Part shown: positions 1 to 7,385 of the stretch, piece by piece
How positions within the stretch are numbered: position 1 is the stretch's first letter
Layout: each line of letters starts with the position of its first letter
IMG/VR virus record: IMGVR_UViG_3300028800_000106
Coordinates: 1 to 58,910 of that record
Strand: one strand, 5' to 3'
DNA: 58,910 nucleotides
Source: a virus
Notes under the pieces: generated by a model
Told to the model about the DNA's origin: nothing
The model's database searches: none
The model's input: only the letters and a program-made list of their open reading frames with translations
Position numbers and translations under genes: made by a program

Positions 1-148
1 CGCAAAGATAGCATTAAGCAAGATCCTCTCCAAGCCCTTGCCGACGCCGGTGTCTCCTACGACGAATTGACCCAGCAGCTCCTCAACCAGCAGCCAACTG
101 ATCCAAGAATACTAAATACTATCAATGAGTTGAAGAACGAGATTAAGA
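1..148. repeat. Left copy of the terminal overlap (circular assembly)
   Basis: These bases recur at 58763-58910, identical except at base 127 (G here, T at 58889). The reading frame of the scaffold gene continues perfectly from 58762 into base 1, so this is best read as the overlap left when a circular or circularly permuted genome was assembled, not as two biological repeats. The mismatch turns GAG (Glu) here into TAG in the right copy. Confidence 0.9.
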
Positions 149-612
149 GCCTGAAAGCCGGTAACGAAGAGATCCGCAAGACCTACGACCAGCAACAAGT
201 CGATACTAGGGAAGCAGCCGTCCGCCAGATCGCAGTAGACGTCAAGAACCTGGTGAAACACGATCCTAACTACGAGACTGTCCGTGCGACCAACAGCATT
301 AACGACGTAGTAGAGCTGATAACTAAGACTTATGACCAGGACAACGTCCTGCTTACAGTCGAGGAAGCAGCACAAGAGGTAGAGAATTACCTCATCGAAG
401 AAGCACTTAAGATTACCCGGATCGGTAAGATCCAACAGAGGTTGCAGCAAGCCCAAGCTAAGCAAGCAGCAGCCGGAGCGAAGACACCAGCCAAACAAGC
501 AGCCACAACAGAAAGACCCACAATGAAGACCCTGACAAACGCCCACAGCGGCACGAGGAAGCTAAGTGCTCGTGAACGAGCTATGCTAGCGTTTAAAGGC
601 GAGAAGTTCTAG
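1..612 (+). CDS. Capsid scaffolding protein, C-terminal part (gene starts at 58313)
   Basis: This is the 3' part of a gene whose start lies at 58313. Joined across the circle it is 1062 nt, 353 residues. The product is rich in Ala, Gln and Glu with long predicted helices and ends in a basic tail with a LSARERAMLAF motif. That pattern is typical of internal scaffolding proteins, which guide coat assembly and then leave the procapsid. The position directly between portal and major capsid genes supports the role. The frame is open from base 1. No enzymatic motif is visible. The name rests on composition and gene order. Confidence 0.75.
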   Translation, partial: RKDSIKQDPLQALADAGVSYDELTQQLLNQQPTDPRILNTINELKNEIKSLKAGNEEIRKTYDQQQVDTREAAVRQIAVDVKNLVKHDPNYETVRATNSINDVVELITKTYDQDNVLLTVEEAAQEVENYLIEEALKITRIGKIQQRLQQAQAKQAAAGAKTPAKQAATTERPTMKTLTNAHSGTRKLSARERAMLAFKGEKF

Positions 613-616
613 TAGC

Positions 617-633
617 GGTAACATGGTGTTATC
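617..633 (+). other. Small hairpin between scaffold and capsid genes
   Basis: GGTAACA and TGTTATC form a 7-bp stem (one G-U pair) around a 3-base loop, just after the scaffold stop and 30 bases before the capsid start. It lacks a T-tract, so it is not a normal terminator. It could be an mRNA processing or stability element. Confidence 0.3.
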
Positions 634-664
634 ACTATATTAATCTAATTTAAAGGAATTCACA

Positions 665-806
665 ATGGCAGCAGTATATGCTAACAGTACGAATCAGATT
701 GCAGCTCTGAAAGAGTTGTACACTGATGATAAAGAATACATGAAGGATCTCGTGTACAAAGAAAACCCATTCTTGGCACTAGTTCCTAAGAATGAGAGTC
801 CTTCCT
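665..806 (+). CDS. Major capsid protein, exon 1 (residues 1-47 plus first base of codon 48)
   Basis: The ATG follows AAAGGA at good spacing. The N-terminal reading includes DKEYMKDLVYKENPFLAL, the usual N-terminal arm of HK97-fold major capsid proteins in this kind of phage. Without splicing, translation stops at a TAA (806-808) that begins on the last exon base. The capsid continues in phase from about 1543 with VPLEYGTPQGRA, normally separated from the PFLALVPK segment by only a few residues. The spliced gene would be 1284 nt, 427 residues. The exon end at T806 is inferred from P1 pairing of the intron (see the intron entry). Confidence 0.85.
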
Positions 807-1542
807 AACCGTCGGGTCTCTTTATTTTCTCGCCCTTAATTGGACGGATTTGCGGGAAAATACATTCCTAGAGATATGGGAATGTAAAACCAACCAAAAA
901 CGGTGAACCCTGAGATGGGAATACCGTGCTAATCTCAAAACATAACAGTTATGAGACAGTGTAGAGCGTAGTACTTGAAACTACTGTAAAAGTAGAATAA
1001 AATAGTACCAAGAGTGGTAGGCAACTCAAAGGAGTTGAAAATGTACGCCGAACAAATGCTAAAGTGCACCGGTCCTTGTGAAGGACTGAAGAGCGAAAGT
1101 GAATTTTATAACTACAAGCATGAGCAGAGATGCAAAACTTGTGTGTCTGGGATAAGAAAAGCTAAGTACCGAATCGAAGCTGAAGTAATAAAGGCTAAGA
1201 GAAGAGAATACGCTAGAAACAACCCAGATAGGATAAAAAACACAAAGCTTAAGCAAGACTTTGGAATTACTCTAAAAGAGTACAACCAAAAGCTCGCCGA
1301 ACAAGATGGCAAATGTGCCATTTGTAAAAGGCCGGAGACGGCCGTTCGAAAGGGTAAACTTCTAATGTTGGCAGTCGATCATAGACACGCCGACAATGTT
1401 AACAGAGGTTTATTGTGCGTTAAGTGTAACAGAGCCCTAGGATTGTTAGAAGAGAATATCTCTACAATCATAAACATGGTTTTGTATATACTGAAGTATT
1501 TGAAGCAGAGATAACAACCTCTGCGATAACAGGGCCAGTAGG
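807..1542 (+). ncRNA. Group I intron (IA2-like) inside the major capsid gene
   Basis: Exon 1 ends TTCCT, which pairs with GGGAA at 854-858 to give P1 with the conserved U-G pair at the splice site. P1 is extended by CCGTC (809-813) with GACGG (843-847). A hairpin at 861-868/879-886 fits P2. ACGGT (900-904) and ACCGT (923-927) fit P4, CCC/GGG inside them fits P5, and the run around 896-931 closely resembles the core of the phage T4 td intron. GTAGT/ACTAC (968-972/980-984) could be P8. The 3' end carries a CAGAG/CTCTG hairpin and a GGGCC/GGCCC hairpin. Ending at G1542 leaves exon 2 in phase. The 5' boundary is well supported; the 3' boundary is the best choice by phase and terminal G, but not proven. 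Confidence 0.85.
1041..1514 (+). CDS. Intron-encoded endonuclease VII-like HNH homing endonuclease
   Basis: 157 residues, lying wholly within the group I intron. The ATG at 1041 has GGAG 6 bases upstream; an earlier in-frame GTG at 1014 lacks a good site. The N-terminus has zinc-type cysteines (CTGPCEGL, then RCKTC). The C-terminal half reads ITLKEYNQKLAEQDGKCAIC, then AVDHRHADNVNRGLLCVKCN, the recombination endonuclease VII type of beta-beta-alpha-metal nuclease: CxxC, DH, and CxxCN. Such enzymes cut intronless alleles and spread their intron. Here the expected target is the capsid gene of related phages. The lineage is recognised from motifs alone. Confidence 0.85.
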   Translation: MYAEQMLKCTGPCEGLKSESEFYNYKHEQRCKTCVSGIRKAKYRIEAEVIKAKRREYARNNPDRIKNTKLKQDFGITLKEYNQKLAEQDGKCAICKRPETAVRKGKLLMLAVDHRHADNVNRGLLCVKCNRALGLLEENISTIINMVLYILKYLKQR

Positions 1543-2684
1543 CCCATTTGGTACCTCTCGAGTACGGCACTCCGCAAGGTCGTGCACATACGTTCTCGAA
1601 CGCTCAGAACCAGCAAACAGCTACGTCGCTTGCATCGTTTTTCGTGTACGTGATCGAGGATTACCAACTCGTCACCATCACGAATCTCTTGATGGAACAG
1701 ACGAAGACGAATGCAGGCGCGTTCGTAGATGCAGCAAAACTCCAGATGGACGGCGGTTTCCGCAACATCACCAACAACATCGCGTTTGAGTTGTTCGGAG
1801 ATGGTACGGCGACACGCGGCTCGTCTAGCGCAGCTTCGACTCAGAACGGCGTAGTGGTTAACGGCACGGTCCTTCCGTTGTCGAACGCTCAGCAGATCGT
1901 TCAGTTCGAAGTCGGCATGCTCCTCGTTGCATCCAGCACTCCTGGCGGCGTCCCGTCGACAGACACCGTCATGGTGACCTCTGTTGACCGCGCCAACGGT
2001 ATCGTGACTGGTACTGCATCGGCAGCAACTCTGTCTGGTAACTGGGCAATCGGCACCGGTATTGCATACCTCAGCATCTCAGGCGATATTCCGACTGCTG
2101 GAGCGACTAGCACTTCTAGCTACCTCGCACTGTCTGGATTGGCTGCATGGCTCCCGATCACGACTCCTGCGACTACGGACTCCTTCTGGGGTGTTAACCG
2201 TTCTGCAGATCCGACTCGATTGGCAGGCTGCCGCTTTAACGCGACTAGCTACACCATCGAAGAAGGTCTTACGAACGCACTTGCATTCTTGAACCGTGAA
2301 GGCGGTAAGCCAGATCTTTGCATCATGGACTTTGCTTCATATGCATCCCTGGTCAATGCTCTCGGCGCCAAGGTCCAGTACGTCCAGGTCAATCATGACG
2401 AAGTCGAAGTAGCATTCGAAGGAATTACCTTCCAGTCTGCTTATGGCCGGGTCACCGTGTTGGCTGATCGTAGCTGCCCTCCCCAGACTGCTTACCTCCT
2501 CACCATGAATACGTGGAAATTGCGATCACTTGGAAAAGTACCGCATATCCTTACTTATGGAATGGAAGGCCTCGAAGGATTGCGCGTCGGAAATGCTGAC
2601 GCCCTTGAGATCAGAATTGGGTATTATGGGAACTTAATTTGTTCCGCGCCCGGTTGGAATTGTGTGGTCAGTCTTTCGGCCTAG
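1543..2684 (+). CDS. Major capsid protein, exon 2 (residues 48-427)
   Basis: Open from the 3' splice site to TAG at 2684. It begins, after the split codon T|CC, with HLVPLEYGTPQGRAHTFSNA and continues through VIEDYQLVTITNLLMEQTKT and AAKLQMDGGFRNI. This is the E-loop/P-domain layout of HK97-fold coat proteins. The C-terminal part contains CIMDFASYASLVNALG and VTVLADRSCPPQTAYLL, also usual for this family. No start codon with a ribosome site precedes it; an in-frame TAG lies just upstream at 1539-1541. It therefore depends on splicing to exon 1 rather than independent initiation. A strong terminator follows, as expected for a highly expressed late gene. Confidence 0.88.
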
Positions 2685-2708
2685 TTTCAACTAGTTAGCT
2701 AAGATGAA

Positions 2709-2733
2709 GGGCCTCTACTAAGAGGCCTTTTTT
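2709..2733 (+). terminator. Rho-independent terminator after the capsid gene
   Basis: GGCCTCT / ACTA loop / AGAGGCC forms a perfect 7-bp stem (2710-2727) followed by six T. It closes the packaging/head transcription unit and separates it from the accessory island. Confidence 0.92.
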
Positions 2734-2766
2734 ATTTGTATCAGAAAAAGACATCGCATAAAAAGT

Positions 2767-2795
2767 CTGGCCTTTCTTTTCGGTTCCTGTATAAT
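2767..2795 (+). promoter_or_regulatory. Candidate promoter for the accessory island
   Basis: A perfect TATAAT at 2790-2795 lies 24 bases before a TAGGAGG ATG start. The -35 region at 17-base spacing (CTGGCC) matches consensus poorly. The call rests on the -10 box, the upstream terminator and the downstream ribosome site. Confidence 0.45.
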
Positions 2796-2812
2796 CAACG
2801 GTAGGAGGATTT

Positions 2813-4138
2813 ATGAAGCGCAGTGAAGTATTCAGGAGATTAGATGCTGTTCAGGCATCTGCTATCCGGGCGATTAATAACAGTCTGAAGAAAAACAAAA
2901 CGGCATTAGTAGTGATGGCAACAGGCCTCGGTAAGACTGAAACGGCGATTAAAACGATTAAAACGATTAAGAAGATGAAGGGCCGACATTTATGGATAGT
3001 AGGCCGGAACAACCTCGTAGAGCAAACATTTGAGCGCTTCGTAGAGAACGGGATTCACGGTATTGGCATGTTAAACGGTCCTAACAAAGACTTCGATTCA
3101 GAAGTCCTGATTGCATCCGTCCAGACTATGTCAAAAGCAAACATTCTGAAGGAATTCAATAAAACAGACTTTAACACGATCTGGATCGATGAGGCCCACC
3201 ACGCCGCGGCTGATAGTTACGAAAAAGTAGTTAATTACTTTAGGACAGAAGGTTTGATAGGCCTGACAGCAACTCCTGATCGACCTGATTACAAGAATAT
3301 ATATGATATATTTGGGAAGCCTGCATTTGAAAAGACTTTCGAACAAGCCCAAAAACTAAAGGTCCTAGCCAAAGATAGGACTATTACAATCCTTACCCAG
3401 TCCACGTTGGAAGGTCTCAAAACAGTTTCAGGGGACTACAGCGCTGCCACACTAGATAGGCTTCACACCAGTGTCACAAGGAACGAGACTATAGTAGAAA
3501 GCTACAAGAAATATGGACGCACCCCGGTATTAAAAGCCGGGATGAAACCCAAGGCGATTTGCTTCTGTATTAATGTAGCCCACGCCAAAAGAATGGCAGA
3601 GCAATTCAAAAAAGCAGGGATTTCAGCAGACTTTTTGTGTGCAAGCGAGCACGTCCAAACAGCAAAGCAGCGTCAAGAAATCGACACTACATTTCGAACA
3701 ACCAGTGAGCTGGAAGTCATCTGCGCAGTAGATCTATTCAATGAAGGCGTAGATGTCCCAGATGCTAACATAGCCATTATGGCCAGACCTACAAGATCAC
3801 CAATCTTATATCAACAGCAGATGGGTCGGGTTGCTCGTATTGACGAGGGCAAGAAGAAGTTTTTCGTAATCTTAGATTATGTCGATAACTGCCGCAAGGG
3901 TTTCAATAGCTATACCACAGGTAATCTCGACAGATCTGGTACTAAGAAAATTCCCATAGTAATCGAGTATTTGGGCACCGACGATCCTGTATTGATCGAG
4001 GAGCGGGTAAATAACTATCGCGAAGGCGTAAATGCCTTTATCAAAACGGCTAGGGAAGAATACGACGTAATGAAGATCTCCGAAGCCCAGTTCGCAGCTC
4101 ATTTCCTTAAAGGAAAACCGTTGCCGAGGGCTACATGA
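2813..4138 (+). CDS. SF2 DEAD/DEAH-box helicase
   Basis: 441 residues with the full superfamily 2 motif set: Walker A ATGLGKT at 36-42, DEAH at 126-129 (WIDEAHHAA), TATP near 152-155, EGVDVPDANI near 311-320, and motif VI QQMGRVAR at 335-342. It resembles the helicase subunit of type I/III restriction systems and the phage UvsW type, which unwinds branched DNA or RNA-DNA hybrids. There is no nuclease or methylase domain and no restriction partner nearby. The start has TAGGAGG at ideal spacing. The stop overlaps the next ATG by 4 bases (ATGA). A second, distinct SF2 helicase lies on the minus strand at 35.5-36.7 kb. Confidence 0.85.
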   Translation: MKRSEVFRRLDAVQASAIRAINNSLKKNKTALVVMATGLGKTETAIKTIKTIKKMKGRHLWIVGRNNLVEQTFERFVENGIHGIGMLNGPNKDFDSEVLIASVQTMSKANILKEFNKTDFNTIWIDEAHHAAADSYEKVVNYFRTEGLIGLTATPDRPDYKNIYDIFGKPAFEKTFEQAQKLKVLAKDRTITILTQSTLEGLKTVSGDYSAATLDRLHTSVTRNETIVESYKKYGRTPVLKAGMKPKAICFCINVAHAKRMAEQFKKAGISADFLCASEHVQTAKQRQEIDTTFRTTSELEVICAVDLFNEGVDVPDANIAIMARPTRSPILYQQQMGRVARIDEGKKKFFVILDYVDNCRKGFNSYTTGNLDRSGTKKIPIVIEYLGTDDPVLIEERVNNYREGVNAFIKTAREEYDVMKISEAQFAAHFLKGKPLPRAT

Positions 4139-4773
4139 AACCATATAAAACTAGAATGGAATTAGCTATACAAAAACCCGGTCTTTATAAACAATTAATA
4201 GAAAAAAGGCCTGAGATTTTGAGTAAATTTTTCCCCTCCAGAACAGAACGGGCTAAGATAAAATTGGAACAAGAATGTTATTCTTTGGGCAAATACCCCA
4301 TCAGAGGGACAGCTAATCGTTCCATCCATCAAAGATATTTCAATAAGTCCCTAGATTCTGCCTGGGCAGTAGAAATGAGGAAAAAATACCCTTGGTTAGC
4401 GACAAAATCAGAGCAAGGATTTAAACGCATGCTGCAAAAAATGCCGGAAACAGTTAGTTTTGTGAAAGGACAAAAATGGAAGGGCACTAACTCAAAATAC
4501 TATTTTCTATGTGCAAAATTTGGAAAATTCAAGGGCAAAGCCAGCAAACTCATGTGTACTTCTTGGAGAGTCGGATTATCCGGACATCCAAGGGCTAGTC
4601 GACTAAGTTCTGAACTAAAAAAACTAAAGCCCGTTGTGAACGTAGATACAGGAGAGGTTTTTAATTCATCTAAAGCAGTTAAAGAAAGATATGGCGTTAG
4701 TATAGCAGGATGCCTTCGAGGAGTTCAGAAAACTAGTCTTGGATATAAATGGGCTTATCATGATGCAAAATGA
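4135..4773 (+). CDS. NUMOD-type DNA-binding protein, possible degenerate homing endonuclease
   Basis: 212 residues, basic (many Lys/Arg), starting in an ATGA overlap with the helicase. The C-terminal about 45 residues (KPVVNVDTGEVFNSSKAV onward, ending GYKWAYHD) match the NUMOD modular DNA-binding motif usually attached to HNH or GIY-YIG homing endonucleases. I see no HNH, GIY-YIG or LAGLIDADG signature in the N-terminal 160 residues, which include a KKYPWLATKSEQGFKRML segment. It may be a homing enzyme of another fold, a remnant, or a DNA-binding regulator. It is AT-richer than its neighbours, consistent with recent arrival. Confidence 0.6.
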   Translation: MKPYKTRMELAIQKPGLYKQLIEKRPEILSKFFPSRTERAKIKLEQECYSLGKYPIRGTANRSIHQRYFNKSLDSAWAVEMRKKYPWLATKSEQGFKRMLQKMPETVSFVKGQKWKGTNSKYYFLCAKFGKFKGKASKLMCTSWRVGLSGHPRASRLSSELKKLKPVVNVDTGEVFNSSKAVKERYGVSIAGCLRGVQKTSLGYKWAYHDAK

Positions 4774-4781
4774 GACTAATA

Positions 4782-4810
4782 TTGACACCCGGGTAAAAGC
4801 TTAGTATTCT
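4782..4810 (+). promoter_or_regulatory. Sigma70-type promoter
   Basis: TTGACA (4782-4787), a 17-base spacer and TATTCT (4805-4810), followed by TAGGAGG and the lipoprotein ATG at 4827. This is the best consensus promoter on the plus strand. Confidence 0.7.
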
Positions 4811-4826
4811 GCAGTTAGGAGGAATT

Positions 4827-5417
4827 ATGAAATACACGTTTATAGCATTGTTCATCCTGTCGTGCGCAAAAATGGAATCTCAAGCCCCGGTATCCCAGTC
4901 AGCAAATGCAGCCCCGTCACAGAATTTTACCCAGGACCCGCCTATGGGTCCAGGGCTTCCAGGCGACGGCTGGGTATCAGGCCAGATCTACGTCAGGAAC
5001 GATAATTCTAAGTACCCAATCGCAATCAGGAATTACAGTGAGGAACCTGATTATCCAACCGGCTATGGAGATAAGTCTGGTGAGTGGGTCGACGTAGATG
5101 TGACACAACTAGGCCTTCCTGCAGATACGAAGTCCGTGTTCTTGTCTGGCATTCTGATCATCTCGCATGGAACCAACAACGTGGACTGTAACCTTACGGT
5201 GACCTTTAGGGCTCCTGGAAACGATCTCCAAGCCCTCCATTACGCAGCCCAAGCAATCGAGCCCTTCATATCTGGGGGCCAAAGGAGTACTATGTCCCAA
5301 TGGGTGCCAGTCATTAACGGGAAGTTCGAGTACCAATGGAACAGGAATACATTCGAGGCCTGGCCTATGGGCTGCTCATACGGCATTAATCTTTCTTTAC
5401 AAGCATTCGTGCGATAG
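4827..5417 (+). CDS. Predicted lipoprotein of unknown function
   Basis: 196 residues. The N-terminus MKYTFIALFILSC is a short hydrophobic signal with a lipobox (L-S-C at 11-13), so the mature protein should be lipid-anchored in the envelope. A Pro/Gly-rich linker (residues 30-50) precedes a beta-rich domain with WVSGQIYVRNDNS and GEWVDVDVTQLGLPADTKSV, which looks like a carbohydrate- or receptor-facing fold. No catalytic motif is seen. It follows a strong promoter and a TAGGAGG site. Phage lipoproteins often act in superinfection exclusion or lysis; which applies here is unknown. Confidence 0.7.
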   Translation: MKYTFIALFILSCAKMESQAPVSQSANAAPSQNFTQDPPMGPGLPGDGWVSGQIYVRNDNSKYPIAIRNYSEEPDYPTGYGDKSGEWVDVDVTQLGLPADTKSVFLSGILIISHGTNNVDCNLTVTFRAPGNDLQALHYAAQAIEPFISGGQRSTMSQWVPVINGKFEYQWNRNTFEAWPMGCSYGINLSLQAFVR

Positions 5418-5426
5418 GAGGATGTT

Positions 5427-5822
5427 GTGAAAATCTATCTAATCGTCGGAGCACCAGGTTCCGGCAAGACCTGGGTGTGTAATCAGCTCCGGGCGAATTA
5501 CAATTATCTGCCTCATGATGAGTTCCCGACTCCTAAGGCCTATATCTCGGCTATTAAGCGATTGGCACTCATCTCCGAGAAGCCGCTACTCATCGAAACG
5601 CCGTTCTCGGTGTCAACATATATGGACCAGCTTGCAGTAACCCCGGTGTTCCTCATCGAGACGCCTGAAGTTACCCAATCCCGGTATGAGACTAGAGAAA
5701 ACAAACCAATCCCTAAAGGACACCTTTCTCGGATTGAGACGTACAAGGAGCGTGCAGCCGAGTTAAACGCGTTCTCAGGTACTAGCACGGAAATTTTGGA
5801 ACACTTAAAGAAAATTGCTTAG
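5427..5822 (+). CDS. Small P-loop NTPase, possible nucleotide or polynucleotide kinase
   Basis: 131 residues starting at GTG with AGGAGG upstream. It begins MKIYLIVGAPGSGKTWV, with a clear Walker A (GAPGSGKT, residues 8-15). The rest (LIETPFSVSTYM, then VFLIETPEVTQSRYETRE) fits a small AAA/zeta-toxin or shikimate/polynucleotide kinase-like fold, with a possible lid arginine pair near 86-91. The substrate cannot be read from sequence. It is 9 bases downstream of the lipoprotein, so probably co-transcribed. Confidence 0.7.
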   Translation: MKIYLIVGAPGSGKTWVCNQLRANYNYLPHDEFPTPKAYISAIKRLALISEKPLLIETPFSVSTYMDQLAVTPVFLIETPEVTQSRYETRENKPIPKGHLSRIETYKERAAELNAFSGTSTEILEHLKKIA

Positions 5823-5863
5823 CTCAACAGTAAAACCATGGTATCTTGATTTTAGGAGGAAAC

Positions 5864-6097
5864 ATGAAACAAGTATACGAATTAAGCAAAAGAGAAGTAG
5901 AAATAACTGACATGGACTTTAACGGCGATACAGTATTGGTGATCGATGCGTATTACGTCGATAAGGACGAACAGCTATCAGATGAAGAGTTATCTGATCT
6001 CCAAGATAAGTACGCCGAAGAGCTTGCTCAAGAAGCCTATGAGCACATGGTTGATCAAGCCCACGACAGACTCGAAGCATTGTGGGAGCGAGTATGA
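5864..6097 (+). CDS. Small acidic protein of unknown function
   Basis: 77 residues, start chosen at the ATG 5 bases after AGGAGGAA. It is strongly acidic with an N-terminal beta-like stretch (VLVIDAYYVD) and a C-terminal amphipathic helix (ELSDLQDKYAEELAQEAYEHMV). The stop overlaps the next ATG by 4 bases, tying its translation to the repeat-protein gene. It could be a dedicated partner or regulator of that protein; nothing more can be said. Confidence 0.6.
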   Translation: MKQVYELSKREVEITDMDFNGDTVLVIDAYYVDKDEQLSDEELSDLQDKYAEELAQEAYEHMVDQAHDRLEALWERV

Positions 6098-7377
6098 TCA
6101 TCAAATTAACCAAAGACCAAGAATCTAAAATCCCAGTGTATTTAAACAAATGGGTTTCAGCAGGCCTTCGTACCGAGACTACTGACAGGACTACGGCAAC
6201 AGAAGCTGTTTATTTCCTGTACGAAAAGATCATGGGAATTGAAAAGCCTAAGTACGTCATCTTTTTGGACTCGCCGATGGCTTGTCAGCTGGCTGCGAAT
6301 CTGATCAAGAATACTAAGTTCGATAGCTCGCAGCTAGGCTCGCAGCTATGCTCGCAGCTATACTCGCAGCTACACTCGCAGATAGACTCGCAGCTAGGCT
6401 CGCAGCTATACTCGCAGCTATACGTGCAGCTATACTCGCAGCTATACGTGCAGCTAGGCTCGCAGCTATACTCGCAGCTATACTCGCAGCTAGACTCGCA
6501 GCTAGGCTCGCAGCTATACTCGCAGCTAGGCTCGCAGCTACGCTCGCAGCTAGGCGTGCAGCTATACTCGCAGCTATACTCGCAGCTAGGCTCGCAGCTA
6601 TACTCGCAGCTAGGCTCGCAGCTACACTCGCAGCTATACTCGCAGCTATACTCGCAGCTACACTCGCAGCTAGACTCGCAGCTAGGCTCGCAGCTATACT
6701 CGCAGCTATACTCGCAGCTAGGCTCGCAGCTACGCTCGCAAGAATTAGAATATTTCTATTATTCCCCAAACCTTTGGTGGTGGCCAGGATGGTGCGGCTT
6801 CTATAATTACTTGCTTAACGAAGTATTTCAAGACCGTAAAAAGGATTTCTCCCTGTTTGAAGAATTGCTTACTCACTGGAAAGAAGCACATTATTATCTT
6901 ATTTTCCCAGAAATCGCATTTGTTTCAGATTTCCCGAAAGAAATCCACAGAAACACCAAAAATGATCTTCACGCAAACGGAAGACCTGCGCTAGAATACC
7001 GAGACTCATACGGATTGTTCCGATTGAATGGAGTGGAAGTACCAGAGTGGGCCGCCCTTAATAAGCCAGAAGATCTAGTTGCGAAAGATGTAATCGCGAT
7101 CAAGAACACTGATTCTAGGCGCGAAGTAATGAAAAAAGTCGGAATATCTAGACTATTCCAAGACTTAGAAGCAAAGAAACTAAACGCCAAGGATGAATAC
7201 GAACTCTACCGAGTAAAGTTAGGAGAGGATTTCGAAGGGACTTACCTTAAGATGATTAATCCAAGCACCGGTGAAATCCATGTAGAGGGTATTCCTGACG
7301 AGATTAAGACGTGCTCGGAAGCACTTGCATGGCGAATCGGACTTAAATTGTATAGAGAACCAGTAATCAAAACATAG
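6094..7377 (+). CDS. Tetrapeptide-repeat (SQLX) protein with DUF6745-like C-terminal region
   Basis: 427 residues from the ATG in the ATGA overlap. Residues 1-78 are helical. Residues 79-214 are 34 uninterrupted tetrapeptides of the form Ser/Val-Gln-Leu/Ile-X, X being Y, G, H, D, R or C. Residues 220-427 include WWPGWCGFYNYLLNEVF, GRPALEYRDSYGLFRLNGV and VPEWAALNKPEDL, a pattern I associate with the uncharacterised DUF6745 family (from memory). The repeats could form a regular solenoid or coil with X on one face. No enzyme motif is visible. An adjacent gene 8 bases downstream appears functionally linked. Function unknown; high interest. Confidence 0.75.
   Translation: MIIKLTKDQESKIPVYLNKWVSAGLRTETTDRTTATEAVYFLYEKIMGIEKPKYVIFLDSPMACQLAANLIKNTKFDSSQLGSQLCSQLYSQLHSQIDSQLGSQLYSQLYVQLYSQLYVQLGSQLYSQLYSQLDSQLGSQLYSQLGSQLRSQLGVQLYSQLYSQLGSQLYSQLGSQLHSQLYSQLYSQLHSQLDSQLGSQLYSQLYSQLGSQLRSQELEYFYYSPNLWWWPGWCGFYNYLLNEVFQDRKKDFSLFEELLTHWKEAHYYLIFPEIAFVSDFPKEIHRNTKNDLHANGRPALEYRDSYGLFRLNGVEVPEWAALNKPEDLVAKDVIAIKNTDSRREVMKKVGISRLFQDLEAKKLNAKDEYELYRVKLGEDFEGTYLKMINPSTGEIHVEGIPDEIKTCSEALAWRIGLKLYREPVIKT
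6328..6735 (+). repeat. 34 tandem copies of a 12-bp unit (SQLX codons)
   Basis: Each unit is TCG CAG CTA followed by a codon ending in C. Ser, Gln and Leu codons are almost always identical even at silent positions (exceptions: three GTG for TCG, one ATA for CTA). The fourth codon varies only at its first two bases: T, C or G, then A or G, then C. Because the unit is a multiple of three, the other frames are also open and repetitive; those are shadows. Confidence 0.97.
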
Positions 7378-7385
7378 GAGAAAAT

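Noticed and set aside
1-148. True direct terminal repeats for packaging
   Set aside because: The overlap is short, carries a mismatch, falls inside a gene and preserves its frame across the join; an assembly overlap explains it better.
1014-1040. Earlier GTG start for the intron endonuclease
   Set aside because: It lies in the intron core without a ribosome site; the ATG at 1041 has GGAG at good spacing.
6328-6735. CRISPR-like appearance of regularly spaced near-identical units
   Set aside because: Units are 12 bases, contiguous, without spacers, and in frame with a protein.
6314-6806. Long open frames in two other frames over the SQLX array, coding Ala/Leu/Ile-rich repeats
   Set aside because: A 12-base unit without stops keeps all frames open. 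These frames are monotonous repeats confined to the array, without starts or ribosome sites.
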